Source: Actinocatenispora thailandica
Lineage (GTDB): Bacteria > Actinomycetota > Actinomycetes > Mycobacteriales > Micromonosporaceae
DNA length: 64,000 bases
Reading direction: 5' to 3'
Assembly: GCF_016865425.1 (NCBI RefSeq)
Contig: NZ_AP023355.1
Coordinates: 5,020,198 to 5,084,197 of the forward strand
This document shows positions 1 to 8,271 of the stretch, one piece after another. The position numbers and the translations under genes are program-made. The notes below the pieces were generated by a model. That model was not told where the DNA came from. It searched no databases and was given only the letters and a program-made list of their open reading frames with translations. Each line of letters starts with the position of its first letter. Within the stretch, counting starts at the first letter, position 1.

Positions 1-1
1 G

Positions 2-139
2 GTCGGTGTGCTCGCCGCCGGCAAGCTCGCCGATCTGGTCGCGATGCCCGGCGACCCGTTCACCGACATCCAGGTCACCGGCCGGGTCGACTTCGTCATG
101 CGCTCCGGCGTCGTGCACAAGCGCCCCACCGCCGCCTGA
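2..139 (+). CDS. Amidohydrolase family protein, C-terminal end (partial)
   Basis: The frame is open from the left edge and ends at TGA 137-139, giving 45 residues. It contains a GKLADLVAMPGDPF motif and ends in the short VMRSGVVHK beta strands. This is the typical C-terminus of imidazolonepropionase-like amidohydrolases, where the chain returns to the small beta-sandwich next to the TIM barrel. The metal-binding part lies outside the window, so the substrate cannot be judged. Confidence 0.8.
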   Translation, partial: VGVLAAGKLADLVAMPGDPFTDIQVTGRVDFVMRSGVVHKRPTAA

Positions 140-223
140 CCGGCGAGCGCCTCGCACGCCCCGCGGTACCCGGCCGGCCGTCGACGCCACCGGGCCACGC
201 TGCCGTCCCGGCGACCGTGCAGG

Positions 224-1459
224 TCAGGGCTGGGGCAGTACGACGGTGGGTGGCGCGGTGCCGAGGCCGGTCAGGTAGGCGTCGGTCTCGGTGACGGCGA
301 GGGTCCCGGCGCCCGCGGCGGTCACGGTCGCGGTCAACGACCAGCGGAAGTCGGTGCGCTCGTCGCCCGACAGGTACGTCGGGACCACCACCGGTACGTC
401 CGCGCCGGCCACCGCCGCCCCGGTACGCGGGGCGTAGCAGGCCAGCCGCAGCCGCGCGGTGTGGTGCCCGGTGGCCGACCGCAGCATGACACAGACGTCG
501 TCGCCGTCCACGTACACCGGCGGCCCGGTGATCTCCTCGCCGGCCGGCACCGGACGCCGCCACAGCTGCCGGTCCGTGCTCGGATCCGTGGCGTAGACGC
601 CGTGCTGGTCGCTGCCGAACAGCAACCCGCCGCCAGCGCTGCCGTCGCGCCAGTGCCGCAGGGTGCGCAGTCGCCGGCCGGAGTCGGCGGACCACACCGT
701 GGCGTCCAGGTCGACCAGGGTGGTGTCGTCGACCGGGAGCACCCAGTCGGCCAGTCCTGCGCCGCTGTGCCGCCAGGCGACACGGCCGGAGTTCAGCCGG
801 TATCCGGTGACCCGCTCGTGGCAGGAGCCGGCGCCGTGCGACTCGGTGCCCGCGGCGACGACGCGGGCCGCCGGGGCCTCCCACCTGGTCACGAACGCGC
901 ACCCGGCGCCGGGGTGCGCCTGCCACCGCACCGCGCCGTCCGCCCGCGCCACCGCGACCAGCGCCTGCTCCGCCGCCACCAGCAGCGTGCCGCCGGCCGC
1001 CGGTGCCAGCCGGGGCGCCCGCTGCGGATCCAGCCGCCGGTGCCATCGGGGCCGCGCGGTCCTGCTGTCGAGCCGTACCAGCAGCCCGTCGTCCCACAGC
1101 ACGTACGTACTGGTCCTCGTCACCGTGTCCGCCGCGACGCCGTGCCCCGGACGCCGGTAGCTCCAGTAGAGCGAGCCGGTGTGCAGATCGATCGCGGCGA
1201 TGCCGTTGTCGAGGGTGCGGGTGCCACCGGCGGACCGAACCCGGTTACCCGCACCGATCACCGCCAGCCCGTCGACCAGCCGCACCGGCCCGGCGAAGCT
1301 GCCCAGCTCCGCCCTGGTACCGGCGGTACCGGGATAGCTGCCGTACGGCCCGGTCACCCGCTCGCCGTAGTGGTCGGCGAGAAGCCTCCAGGCGCCCACC
1401 GCACCGCCCAGCAACGCCACCACGACCACGGCCACGAGCACCGCATGTCCGCGTGTCAT
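224..1459 (-). CDS. Membrane-anchored PQQ-like beta-propeller protein
   Basis: A 411-residue protein. The chosen start is ATG 1459, because the hydrophobic segment HAVLVAVVVVALLGGAVGAW follows within a few residues; a GTG two codons upstream is an alternative, and the longer open frame upstream is proline/arginine-rich noise. After the single N-terminal membrane segment come repeated blade-like units such as AAIDLHTGSLYWSYR, VRLDSRTARPRWHR and AVARADGAVRWQA. These resemble PQQ/WD-type beta-propeller repeats used as outer-face scaffolds. No catalytic motif is visible. It is divergent from the DUF4232 lipoprotein gene, which also acts outside the cell. Function unknown. Confidence 0.7.
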   Translation of the reverse strand: MTRGHAVLVAVVVVALLGGAVGAWRLLADHYGERVTGPYGSYPGTAGTRAELGSFAGPVRLVDGLAVIGAGNRVRSAGGTRTLDNGIAAIDLHTGSLYWSYRRPGHGVAADTVTRTSTYVLWDDGLLVRLDSRTARPRWHRRLDPQRAPRLAPAAGGTLLVAAEQALVAVARADGAVRWQAHPGAGCAFVTRWEAPAARVVAAGTESHGAGSCHERVTGYRLNSGRVAWRHSGAGLADWVLPVDDTTLVDLDATVWSADSGRRLRTLRHWRDGSAGGGLLFGSDQHGVYATDPSTDRQLWRRPVPAGEEITGPPVYVDGDDVCVMLRSATGHHTARLRLACYAPRTGAAVAGADVPVVVPTYLSGDERTDFRWSLTATVTAAGAGTLAVTETDAYLTGLGTAPPTVVLPQP

Positions 1460-1765
1460 CCGCACCCTGGCGCCCAATCCGCAGCCTCCCGTTCGACCTC
1501 GCGGCGGATGGTATCCGGCCGGCTTCCGGGTCGCGGCGAAGCCCGCGTTCCGGGGCGACGGCCGCATCGAGGCCGGCCGCATCGGGGCCGGCCGCTTCGC
1601 CGGGCGGCGCAGCCCACCCAGCGGGCGAGCCGGGTGGCGCCGGTCGCCGGTCGCCGGCGACCAGGATGCATGGAATCCCGCCGGAACGGGCAGTACCGCG
1701 GGGAGAGGCAGCTACCGCTTCGGGCGGGTGCGCGATGGCCGCCCGGGCACCGGGGAGGCTCGACG
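1460..1765. promoter_or_regulatory. Divergent intergenic region
   Basis: This 306-bp spacer separates two genes for surface proteins and must hold both promoters. The only structure seen is a short direct repeat of GGCCGGCCGC around 1570-1600 and a Shine-Dalgarno sequence GGGGAGG (1752-1758) for the lipoprotein gene. No clear -10/-35 pair could be picked. Confidence 0.4.
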
Positions 1766-2458
1766 ATGACGATCTCGTACCGGACCAGGTTCGGCGGCGT
1801 TGCCTGCGCGGCGGCCGGCTGCGCGGCGTTGCTCGGGTTGGCCGGCTGCTCGGGCGGCGGTTCGCCGTCGCCCGGTGGGCAGCACACGGCGGCACCGACA
1901 CCGAGCACGACCACGCCGGCGGCCAGCACGTCGAGCGCGGCGAGCCCCGGCCCGGCACCGACGGGTACCGGCCGGTCCGCAGCCTCGGGCGGCGACGGTT
2001 CGGGCGGCAACGGCGCGCACGGCGTCGCCACCTGCACCACCAGCCAGTTGCGGGTGGCGACCGGCCAGCGCAACGGGGCGATGGGCGCCACGCAGGTGCA
2101 GCTGGTGTTCACCAACCGGGGCGGCCGGACGTGCGTCGAGGCGGGCTATCCGGGTGTCTCGTTCGTGACCGGCGACCAGGGTGACCAGGTCGGCAGCCCG
2201 GCCCGGCGGCAGGGCGGCGGCTACTCGAGCGTCACGCTGCGGCCCGGCGGTACGGCGCATGCCACGTTCCGCTACCCGCAGGTGGGCAACCTCCCCAGCG
2301 GCAGCTGCAAGCCGACCACGGTGCGGGGGCTGCGGGTGTACCCGCCGGATCAGAAGGCCGCCGTGTACGTGCCGCTCGCGGTGCGGGCCTGCACCGCCCG
2401 CGGCGTCGGCGTCGGCGAGATCACCGCGATGCGCACCGGCACCGGTACGGTGCGCTGA
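1766..2458 (+). CDS. DUF4232-type lipoprotein
   Basis: A 230-residue protein starting at ATG 1766 behind GGGGAGG. The N-terminus is a lipoprotein signal with lipobox LAGC (Cys about residue 28), followed by a Ser/Thr/Pro/Gly-rich linker to about residue 90. The folded domain starts at ATCTTSQLRVATG and carries TQVQLVFTNRGGRTC and conserved-looking cysteines. This is the pattern of actinobacterial DUF4232 lipoproteins, a beta-sandwich of unknown function on the outer face of the membrane. It is the only gene in its transcription unit. Confidence 0.8.
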   Translation: MTISYRTRFGGVACAAAGCAALLGLAGCSGGGSPSPGGQHTAAPTPSTTTPAASTSSAASPGPAPTGTGRSAASGGDGSGGNGAHGVATCTTSQLRVATGQRNGAMGATQVQLVFTNRGGRTCVEAGYPGVSFVTGDQGDQVGSPARRQGGGYSSVTLRPGGTAHATFRYPQVGNLPSGSCKPTTVRGLRVYPPDQKAAVYVPLAVRACTARGVGVGEITAMRTGTGTVR

Positions 2459-2702
2459 CCGGCGCCGGCACGACCTCCGACCGGCCGGGACAGGTGTCCG
2501 TCGTCTCGGCCAGTCGGGTTGACGGTGCCGGTTCCGCGTGCTGTACTCGACGTGTTCCACGGTTTTTGTGGTCGTTTTCTTGAGGGCGCTCGCAAAGATT
2601 GACAGCGGGCGCGGTCTCTTTTCCGGATTTTCTCCGTGAGCCGTGTGCGTTGCGCGGTGTATGTATCGATGCTGCACCGTACGACAATATCGAAGGAGAC
2701 AC

Positions 2703-2906
2703 ATGGCTCAGGGCACCGTGAAGTGGTTCAATGCCGACAAGGGTTTCGGGTTCATCAGCCCGGACGACGGCGGCGAGGACCTCTTCGTTCATTTCTCCGC
2801 CATTCAGGGTTCCGGTTACCGGAGCCTGGACGAGGCGGCCCGGGTCGAGTTCGACGTCGAACCCGGCAACCGCGGACCGCAGGCCGTGCGAGTCTCGGCC
2901 ATCTGA
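2703..2906 (+). CDS. Cold-shock protein, CspA family
   Basis: A 67-residue single cold-shock domain starting at ATG 2703 behind GAAGGAG. It shows both nucleic-acid binding motifs: RNP1 as KGFGFISP and RNP2 as LFVHF. It binds single-stranded RNA/DNA as an RNA chaperone. The leader between the previous gene and the start (2459-2702) is long and less GC-rich than its surroundings, as is usual for csp genes with temperature-sensitive leaders. A perfect terminator follows at once. Confidence 0.95.
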   Translation: MAQGTVKWFNADKGFGFISPDDGGEDLFVHFSAIQGSGYRSLDEAARVEFDVEPGNRGPQAVRVSAI

Positions 2907-2914
2907 ATCGCGCC

Positions 2915-2947
2915 GAAAGGGGCGCCCATTCTCCGGGCGCCCCTTTC
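2915..2947 (+). terminator. Rho-independent-type terminator of the csp gene
   Basis: A perfect 13-bp stem (GAAAGGGGCGCCC at 2915-2927 with its complement at 2935-2947) closes a 7-nt loop nine bases after the csp stop codon. The 3' arm ends in TTTC. Confidence 0.9.
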
Positions 2948-3019
2948 GTGTATCGACCTGCCGGAGCACCGCCGGCCGACGGTTCCGGTGCCCGGCCCCG
3001 ACACGATCAGGGAGCGGCT

Positions 3020-4108
3020 ATCTCCATCACAGGTATCGGCACGGCCGACGCGTCGCAGCAGCGCCCGCGGAAGGCCGCCGAGTTCACCGGTTCTTATCAG
3101 GCGGTCGCACGGGTGGTGCGCGAGCTGGGGCTGCTACGGCGCGCGCGCTGGTTCTACGCGCTGGTGTTCGCGGTGCTGTGCTTGGTGGTCGCGGGCGCCG
3201 GGGTCGGCTTCGCGCTGCTCGGCGACACCTGGTGGCAGCTGCTGATCGCCGGGGTGCTCGGCGTGGCGTGCACCCAGTTCGCGTTCCTCGCGCACGAGGC
3301 ATCGCACCGCCAGATCTTCTCCTCCGGGCCGGCCAACGACCGGGCCGGGCGCCTGCTCGGTACCCTACTGGTCGGTATCAGCTACTCGTGGTGGATGGGC
3401 AAACACACCCGCCATCACGGAAATCCGAACCGGGTCGACAAGGATCCCGACATCGCGCCGGGCGTCATCTCTTTCCGACCCGAGGACGCCGCTACCAAAC
3501 GCGGCTTTCTTGCCTTGCTCAACCGGCGCCAGGGATACGCGTTCTTTCCACTGCTGACGCTGGAGGGGCTGAACCTGCACGTCAGTTCGCTGCGGTTTCT
3601 GTTCGGCCGCGGCAAGATCACCGGCCGGTGGACCGAAATCGGTTTGATCGCCGCCCATCTCGCGCTGATCGCGGTGCCTGCCTTCGTATTCCTTTCGCCC
3701 GGTGTCGCCGCCGCGTTCTGCGGCGTGCAACTTGCCGTTTTCGGCGTTTACATGGGCGCCACCTTCGCACCCAACCACAAGGGTATGCCGGTGGTCGGCA
3801 AGGACGAGAAACTCGACTTCTTCACCAAACAGGTCCGAACCTCGCGCAACATCCGCGGGCGCTTCTGGGCGAGCGCGCTGATGGGCGGGCTCAACTACCA
3901 GATCGAGCACCACCTGTTCCCGAGCATGCCGCGCCCGCACCTGGCCCGCGCCCGCACCATCGTGCGCGAGTACTGCCAGAGCCGGAACATCCCGTACACC
4001 GAGACGTCCCTGCCGCGCTCGTACGCGATCGTCGTCGGCTACCTCAACCAGGTCGGCCTGGCCGCCCGCGACCCGTTCGAGTGCCCGATGCTCGCCATGC
4101 GCCGCTGA
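3020..4108 (+). CDS. Membrane fatty-acid desaturase
   Basis: About 362 residues, the usual length for acyl desaturases of this family. Three histidine boxes are present: HEASH (92-96), HTRHH (129-133) and QIEHH (294-298). They bind the di-iron centre that inserts a double bond into membrane acyl chains. Hydrophobic spans lie at about 45-85, 215-235 and 240-260. Start choice is difficult. No in-frame ATG exists after the csp terminator; ATC 3020 sits five bases behind AGGGAG and keeps the expected N-terminus. GTG 2948 lies in the terminator tail, and GTG 3113 would remove about 31 residues. A desaturase after a cold-shock gene fits a role in membrane fluidity, but the terminator between them argues against co-transcription. 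Confidence 0.85.
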   Translation: MSITGIGTADASQQRPRKAAEFTGSYQAVARVVRELGLLRRARWFYALVFAVLCLVVAGAGVGFALLGDTWWQLLIAGVLGVACTQFAFLAHEASHRQIFSSGPANDRAGRLLGTLLVGISYSWWMGKHTRHHGNPNRVDKDPDIAPGVISFRPEDAATKRGFLALLNRRQGYAFFPLLTLEGLNLHVSSLRFLFGRGKITGRWTEIGLIAAHLALIAVPAFVFLSPGVAAAFCGVQLAVFGVYMGATFAPNHKGMPVVGKDEKLDFFTKQVRTSRNIRGRFWASALMGGLNYQIEHHLFPSMPRPHLARARTIVREYCQSRNIPYTETSLPRSYAIVVGYLNQVGLAARDPFECPMLAMRR

Positions 4109-4163
4109 TCGTGCGATCCGCCGCTGATCGTGCGACGCGGCGAGCCCGGGCAGCTCGCGGCGG

Positions 4164-4694
4164 TCAGTTCCGGTCGGCCGGGCGGCGGATGCCGTCGATG
4201 GCGTAGTCCCAGACACCGCCGTCGATGGCCTCGCGGGCCAGATCGAGGTGCCCGGTGTGCGCGGCATTGTCGTTGAGCAGGTGCACCAGCACCCCGCGTA
4301 CGGTGTCCTGCCGGTAGCCGCCCCAGGCGCCCTCCGGCCACCAGCCGGGCGCGTCGGTGCTGGCGGTCCGGGCGATCGCGGCACACCCGCGCGCCGTGTC
4401 CTCCCGCAGCCGGGCCACCAGCTGCGGGAACGGCAGGTCCGGGTCGTTGTCCCACCCGTCGTCGCCGCGGAACCGCATCGGGTTGCCGGCGATGACGTGG
4501 TGCAGCCAGAACCAGGTCGAGTCGTGTACGTGCCCGACCAGGCCGGCGATGGTCCAGCCGGACGGCGCCGCCGGGGTACGCACCTGGGCTTCGGTCAGGC
4601 CGGCGACCGAGCCGCAGATGCGTTCGGTGGCGCCCTGGATCCAGCCGAGCAGTTCGGTGGTGAACGGGTCGGGATCGCTTCGATGCTGTGTCAT
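4164..4694 (-). CDS. DinB/maleylpyruvate isomerase-like four-helix protein
   Basis: A 176-residue protein with the fold signature of DinB/DUF664-type proteins: GWTIAGLVGHVHDSTWFWLHHV at about 46-67 and VLVHLLNDNAAHTGHLDLAREA near residue 138-159. The spaced histidines are in the positions where this family holds a metal ion. Actinobacterial members are often thiol (mycothiol or bacillithiol) dependent enzymes, but the specific reaction cannot be told. It is transcribed away from the ECF42 module. Confidence 0.75.
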   Translation of the reverse strand: MTQHRSDPDPFTTELLGWIQGATERICGSVAGLTEAQVRTPAAPSGWTIAGLVGHVHDSTWFWLHHVIAGNPMRFRGDDGWDNDPDLPFPQLVARLREDTARGCAAIARTASTDAPGWWPEGAWGGYRQDTVRGVLVHLLNDNAAHTGHLDLAREAIDGGVWDYAIDGIRRPADRN

Positions 4695-4797
4695 ACCCGT
4701 AGGTCGAGGCTGGCGTGGCCCGCTTCGACATCACCGGTCGAGAGAATCTTCCCGATCGCCGGGCCGGCGCGCGCGATCGAGGTGGCGAGCCGGGCGA

Positions 4798-4826
4798 TGT
4801 CGAGAACCCGGCAGCCGGCCCCGACA
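4798..4826 (+). promoter_or_regulatory. ECF42-type promoter
   Basis: TGTCGA at 4798-4803 is followed 18 nt later by CGAC (4822-4825). This matches the known ECF42 target pattern (TGTCGA at -35, CGA/TC at -10). It lies about 55 bp before the DGPF gene and implies autoregulation of the module. Confidence 0.55.
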
Positions 4827-4880
4827 TGATGGTGGAGGCGATGCGCCTCCGGCCAGACCAGACGGCGGCAAGGAGCAGTC

Positions 4881-5270
4881 ATGAAGTACGTCATCCTGAT
4901 CCACTCGAACCCGCAGCCCTGGGGCCACCCCACGGCGGACTACCTGCCCGAGCACCAGGCGCTGCCGGCCGCCGAACGCAACCGGCTGAACAAGGACTTC
5001 GAGGACGGATTCGCCCAGGTTGTCGAGCGGGGCGAGTTCGTACACGCCGAGGCGCTCGGCGCGCCGTCCACCTCCCGGCTGTTCCGCTGGCGCGACGGCG
5101 ACCGGGTCGTTGCCGACGGGCCGTACGCGGAGGGCAAGGAGCACTTCGCCGGGTTCTTCCTGATCGACGTGGAGACCCAGGAACGCGCCGAGCAGATCGC
5201 CGGGCTGTTCTCCGGCCCCGGCGAGACCGTCGAGCTGCGCCCCGTGATGAGCGGCGGCCCGGAGGACTGA
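4881..5270 (+). CDS. YCII/DGPF-family protein, partner of ECF42 sigma
   Basis: A 129-residue YCII-related protein with the DGPYAEGKEHFAGFFLID stretch that defines the DGPF family. ATG 4881 follows AAGGAG. DGPF genes are regularly found beside group ECF42 sigma factors and are their main targets; their biochemical role is not known. The stop codon lies five bases before the start of the sigma gene, so the two are co-transcribed and probably translationally coupled. Confidence 0.88.
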   Translation: MKYVILIHSNPQPWGHPTADYLPEHQALPAAERNRLNKDFEDGFAQVVERGEFVHAEALGAPSTSRLFRWRDGDRVVADGPYAEGKEHFAGFFLIDVETQERAEQIAGLFSGPGETVELRPVMSGGPED

Positions 5271-5275
5271 GCGCG

Positions 5276-6481
5276 ATGGCCGGGGCGGGTTTCGAGGACG
5301 TGTGGCGGCGGGAGGCGCCGCACGTGCTCGCCGCGCTGTCCCGGCGGCACGGCACGTTCGCCGACTGCGAGGACGCGGTACAGCTGGCGCTGGTCGCCGC
5401 GGCCGAGCAGTGGCCACGCGACGGGGTACCGGCCAACCCGGCCGGCTGGCTGCTGCGGGTGGCGTCCCGGCGGCTGGTCGACCAGCTGCGCTCCGATGTG
5501 GCCCGCCGGGCGCGGGAGGAGAAGGCGGCCCGCCTCGACGCCGCGGCACCCGCCGAGATCCCGGCGGCCGGCGACGACATGCTCGACCTGCTCGTGCTGT
5601 GCGCGCACCCGGCGCTGACGCCCACCTCGCAACTGGCGCTGATGCTGCGCGCCGTCGCCGGGCTCACCACCGCCGAGATCGCAGCCGGCCTGTTCGTCCC
5701 GGAGTCGACGGTGGCGCAGCGCATCAGCCGGGCGAAGGCGACCCTGAAGCGGGCCGGCGCCCGGTTCGCACCCGCGTCGCCCACCGAGCTACCGGCCCGG
5801 TTGCTCGCCGTCCGGCACGCGATCTCGCTGCTGTACACGCGGGCGCACCTGGCGGCCGACGGCCCGCGCGCCACCGACCCGCTGCTGGCCGACACCGCCG
5901 TACGGCTGGCCCGGGCGCTGGTTCGCCGGGCACCGGCCGATCCGGAGAACGCCGGCCTGCTCGCGCTGCTGCTGCTCACCCACGCCCGCGGCCCGGCCCG
6001 GCTCGACCAGCAGGGCGACCTGGTGCCGCTGGAGCAGCAGGACCGCGGTCGCTGGCGGCAGGAGCTGATCACCGAGGGTGTCACCCTGCTGGAACGCACC
6101 CTGCCGGTCGGCTACGTCGGAGCCTTCCAACTGCGTGCCGCGATCGCCGCGGTACACGACGAGGCGCCCGACGTCGCCGCGACCGACTGGCCGCAGATCC
6201 TCGCCCTGTACCGGATGCTCGACCGGGTCGAGCCGTCCCCCGCCACGGCGCTCGGCCTCGCGGTGGCGACCGCGGAGGTCGACGGGCCGGCGGCCGGGCT
6301 CGCCCTGCTCGACGACCTGCCGTCGAGCGGCCACCGCGCGCACGCCGCGCGCGGGCACCTGCTGGCCCGCCTTGGCCGTACCGCCCAGGCGCGTGCCGAG
6401 TTCCGGCGCGCCGCGGAGCTGACTCGCAGCATCCCCGAACAGCGCTACCTCAACCGGCTCGCCGCCGGAGCGCCGGACTGA
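5276..6481 (+). CDS. RNA polymerase sigma factor, group ECF42
   Basis: A 401-residue protein. Region 2 covers about residues 10-80 (LSRRHGTFADCEDAVQLALV, then the helix ending in RRLVDQLRSD). Region 4 covers about 110-165 (LTTAEIAAGLFVPESTVAQRISRAKATLK). A C-terminal extension of about 215 residues made of paired helices (LARALVRRAPADPENAGLLALLLL and so on) matches the TPR-like extension that ECF42 members carry in place of a separate anti-sigma factor. The neighbouring DGPF gene and the TGTCGA promoter upstream support the assignment. Confidence 0.9.
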   Translation: MAGAGFEDVWRREAPHVLAALSRRHGTFADCEDAVQLALVAAAEQWPRDGVPANPAGWLLRVASRRLVDQLRSDVARRAREEKAARLDAAAPAEIPAAGDDMLDLLVLCAHPALTPTSQLALMLRAVAGLTTAEIAAGLFVPESTVAQRISRAKATLKRAGARFAPASPTELPARLLAVRHAISLLYTRAHLAADGPRATDPLLADTAVRLARALVRRAPADPENAGLLALLLLTHARGPARLDQQGDLVPLEQQDRGRWRQELITEGVTLLERTLPVGYVGAFQLRAAIAAVHDEAPDVAATDWPQILALYRMLDRVEPSPATALGLAVATAEVDGPAAGLALLDDLPSSGHRAHAARGHLLARLGRTAQARAEFRRAAELTRSIPEQRYLNRLAAGAPD

Positions 6482-6665
6482 CCGGCGCCGGCGCCGCCTC
6501 GCGCCAGTGCGGGCGGCGCCGGACACCGGCCGTACGGCGACGGGACCGGCACAGGACACGGGGCCGGAACAGGGCACCGGCCGTGCGGGGACGGGGCCGG
6601 GCCGGGACGGAGCCGGCGCAGGGGCCGGGCCGGAGCCGGCGCGGGTGCGGCTCCGGGCCGGGTGG

Positions 6666-6812
6666 TCACATGGGGCTGCCGCCGCGGAACCTGGTGTCGT
6701 ACTTGGCCAGCTGCTCCTTGCCCCGGGACCGGACCTCGCCGATCGTCGCCGCGTCGTGCTCCGGCCGCCGCCACCGGCGCCACAGCCGCTGCCACCATGC
6801 CCGTACGCCCAT
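6666..6812 (-). CDS. Small basic protein, 48 residues
   Basis: A short open frame with a strong ribosome binding site: GGGAAGGAG precedes ATG 6812. The protein starts MGVRAWWQRLWRRWRRPEHD and ends FRGGSPM. The first 16 residues form a Trp/Arg-rich amphipathic stretch that could lie on a membrane; the rest (IGEVRSRGKEQLAKYD) is helical and charged. I do not recognise a family. It stands alone between the ECF42 operon and an exporter. The good Shine-Dalgarno and codon use make it believable. Confidence 0.5.
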   Translation of the reverse strand: MGVRAWWQRLWRRWRRPEHDAATIGEVRSRGKEQLAKYDTRFRGGSPM

Positions 6813-6945
6813 CTCGCGCTCCTTCCCGTCACGAAGCAGGACACTGCCCCGTCACGGAGTAGGACACCGCGAGGACCGGCCGGGTTTACCTGGCTGGTGA
6901 TCCGGATCGCGGCGCTGCGGCGCGGCCGACGCGTAAGGTGCCCCG

Positions 6946-7902
6946 GTGGGCTCTGGTGCTTTCGGTACGCGGCGGGCAGGGTTGCTGCTCGCGCTCGTCT
7001 CGGCGGTGGCGTTCGGTGGCTCCGGGCCGGTCGCGAAGCCGCTGATCGACGCCGGGATCGACCCGCTGCAGGTGGCGTTCCTGCGGGTCGCGGGCGCCGC
7101 GCTGGTGCTGCTTCCGCTCGCCGTGCGGCACCTCGGCGCGCTGCGCCACCCCACCCGGATCGTCTCGTACGGGCTGTTCGCCGTCGCCGGTGTCCAGGCC
7201 TGCTACTTCGCCGCGATCTCGCGCATCCCGGTCGGCGTCGCCCTGCTGGTCGAGTACTTCGCGCCGGTGCTGGTGCTCGCGTTCGTCCGGGTGGTGCTGC
7301 GCCGCCGAGTGTCTCGTGCCGCCTTGGTCGGCGTGGTGTTCGCCGTGGTCGGCCTGGCCAACGTGGTCGAGGTGTGGTCCGGCGCCCGGTTCGACCCGCT
7401 CGGGCTGGCGCTGGCGTTCGGCGCCGCCTGCTGCCAGGTCGTCTACTTCGTGCTGTCCGAGGGCGGTGGCGCCCGGCCGGTGTCCCCCACCGCGATGCTC
7501 GCCGTCGGCCTGCTCGTCGGCGCCGCCGCGCTCACCGTGCTCGCCCGGCCGTGGACGCTGCCCTGGCACCTGCTCGGCACCGCCGCACCGGTACGCGGCA
7601 TCCCGGTGCCGGCCTGGCTGCTGGTGGCGTGGCTCGCCGTGGTCACCACCGTGGTCGCCTACCTGACCGGCATCGCCGCGGTACGGCGGCTGTCCGCCCC
7701 GGTCGGCAGCACGGTGGCGTGCCTGGAGGCGGTACTGGCCGCGCTGCTGGCCTGGCTGCTGCTGGGCCAGTCGATGACCGCGATCCAGGTCGCCGGCGGG
7801 CTGCTGGTGCTCGCCGGTGCCGCCATCGCCCAGCGCGCCACCCCGCCCGCGCCGGCCGCAGCGCCGGCTGGTACCTCCGACGAACTTCTCGCCCATCGCT
7901 GA
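6946..7902 (+). CDS. EamA-family (DMT superfamily) exporter
   Basis: A 318-residue protein from GTG 6946 with ten hydrophobic segments in two EamA repeats (about 10-140 and 155-290). It contains LVSAVAFGGSGPVAKPLIDAG at the start and VAYLTGIAAVRRLSAPVGSTVACLEAVLAALLAWLLLGQ in the second repeat. Both are typical of RhtA/YdcZ-like drug/metabolite transporters that export amino acids or metabolites. The substrate cannot be predicted. A hairpin overlaps its stop codon. Confidence 0.88.
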   Translation: MGSGAFGTRRAGLLLALVSAVAFGGSGPVAKPLIDAGIDPLQVAFLRVAGAALVLLPLAVRHLGALRHPTRIVSYGLFAVAGVQACYFAAISRIPVGVALLVEYFAPVLVLAFVRVVLRRRVSRAALVGVVFAVVGLANVVEVWSGARFDPLGLALAFGAACCQVVYFVLSEGGGARPVSPTAMLAVGLLVGAAALTVLARPWTLPWHLLGTAAPVRGIPVPAWLLVAWLAVVTTVVAYLTGIAAVRRLSAPVGSTVACLEAVLAALLAWLLLGQSMTAIQVAGGLLVLAGAAIAQRATPPAPAAAPAGTSDELLAHR

Positions 7903-7929
7903 TTCCCCTGCTGCGCAAGGGAATCAGCG
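7897..7929 (+). terminator. Hairpin terminator overlapping the eamA-like stop codon
   Basis: An 11-bp perfect stem (CGCTGATTCCC at 7897-7907, complement at 7919-7929) with an 11-nt loop. There is no T tract, as is common in high-GC actinobacteria. Confidence 0.6.
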
Positions 7930-8072
7930 CAGCATGACAGCGGGTTGCGCCGGCCCGGAACCGGTCCGCGGCGTTAAAACATTGCGTCCGCCGGAATAGC
8001 AGTCGTATCGTCTTCGTTGAAAGCAACACCGGCAAGAAGCAACGCCAACCGATCCGAAACGGAGCCAGCCAG

Positions 8073-8195
8073 ATGTTCGAGTGGTCGAAGCCCACGAACC
8101 CGCAGCGCCGCGCGCTGTGCGGTGGCTCGATCATGCCCTACCTGGGGATCATCGAACACGCCGGCACCGTCGAGGAGACGGGTAGGTGGGTGTAA
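8073..8195 (+). CDS. Small protein, 40 residues, unknown
   Basis: ATG 8073 follows GGAG (8061-8064). The predicted product begins MFEWSKPTNPQRRALCGG and ends in GTVEETGRWV. The upstream stretch 7970-8040 is AT-richer and looks like a promoter region. The unit ends in a strong terminator (8220-8252) just before the first tRNA gene. No family is recognised. Its own promoter, SD and terminator suggest a genuine small gene or a leader belonging to the tRNA-array element. Confidence 0.4.
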   Translation: MFEWSKPTNPQRRALCGGSIMPYLGIIEHAGTVEETGRWV

Positions 8196-8219
8196 CAGAC
8201 GCGATCCACGCGCCTCGCA

Positions 8220-8252
8220 GCCGCCCACCCGATCCGGGTAGGGCGGCTTTTT
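8220..8252 (+). terminator. Rho-independent terminator before the tRNA array
   Basis: GCCGCCCACCCG (8220-8231) pairs with 8235-8247, with one bulged T and a 3-nt loop, and is followed by TTTTT (8248-8252). This is the only terminator in the area with a real T run. Confidence 0.85.
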
Positions 8253-8271
8253 CGTTGCCGCACAACAGAAT

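Noticed and set aside
461-2458. A 665-codon frame reading into the DUF4232 lipoprotein
   Set aside because: The part before 1766 is antisense to the beta-propeller gene. The lipoprotein signal and SD fix the start at 1766.
2636-3019. Upstream extension of the desaturase frame across the csp gene
   Set aside because: It overlaps csp and its terminator out of frame, and the sequence has no family similarity.
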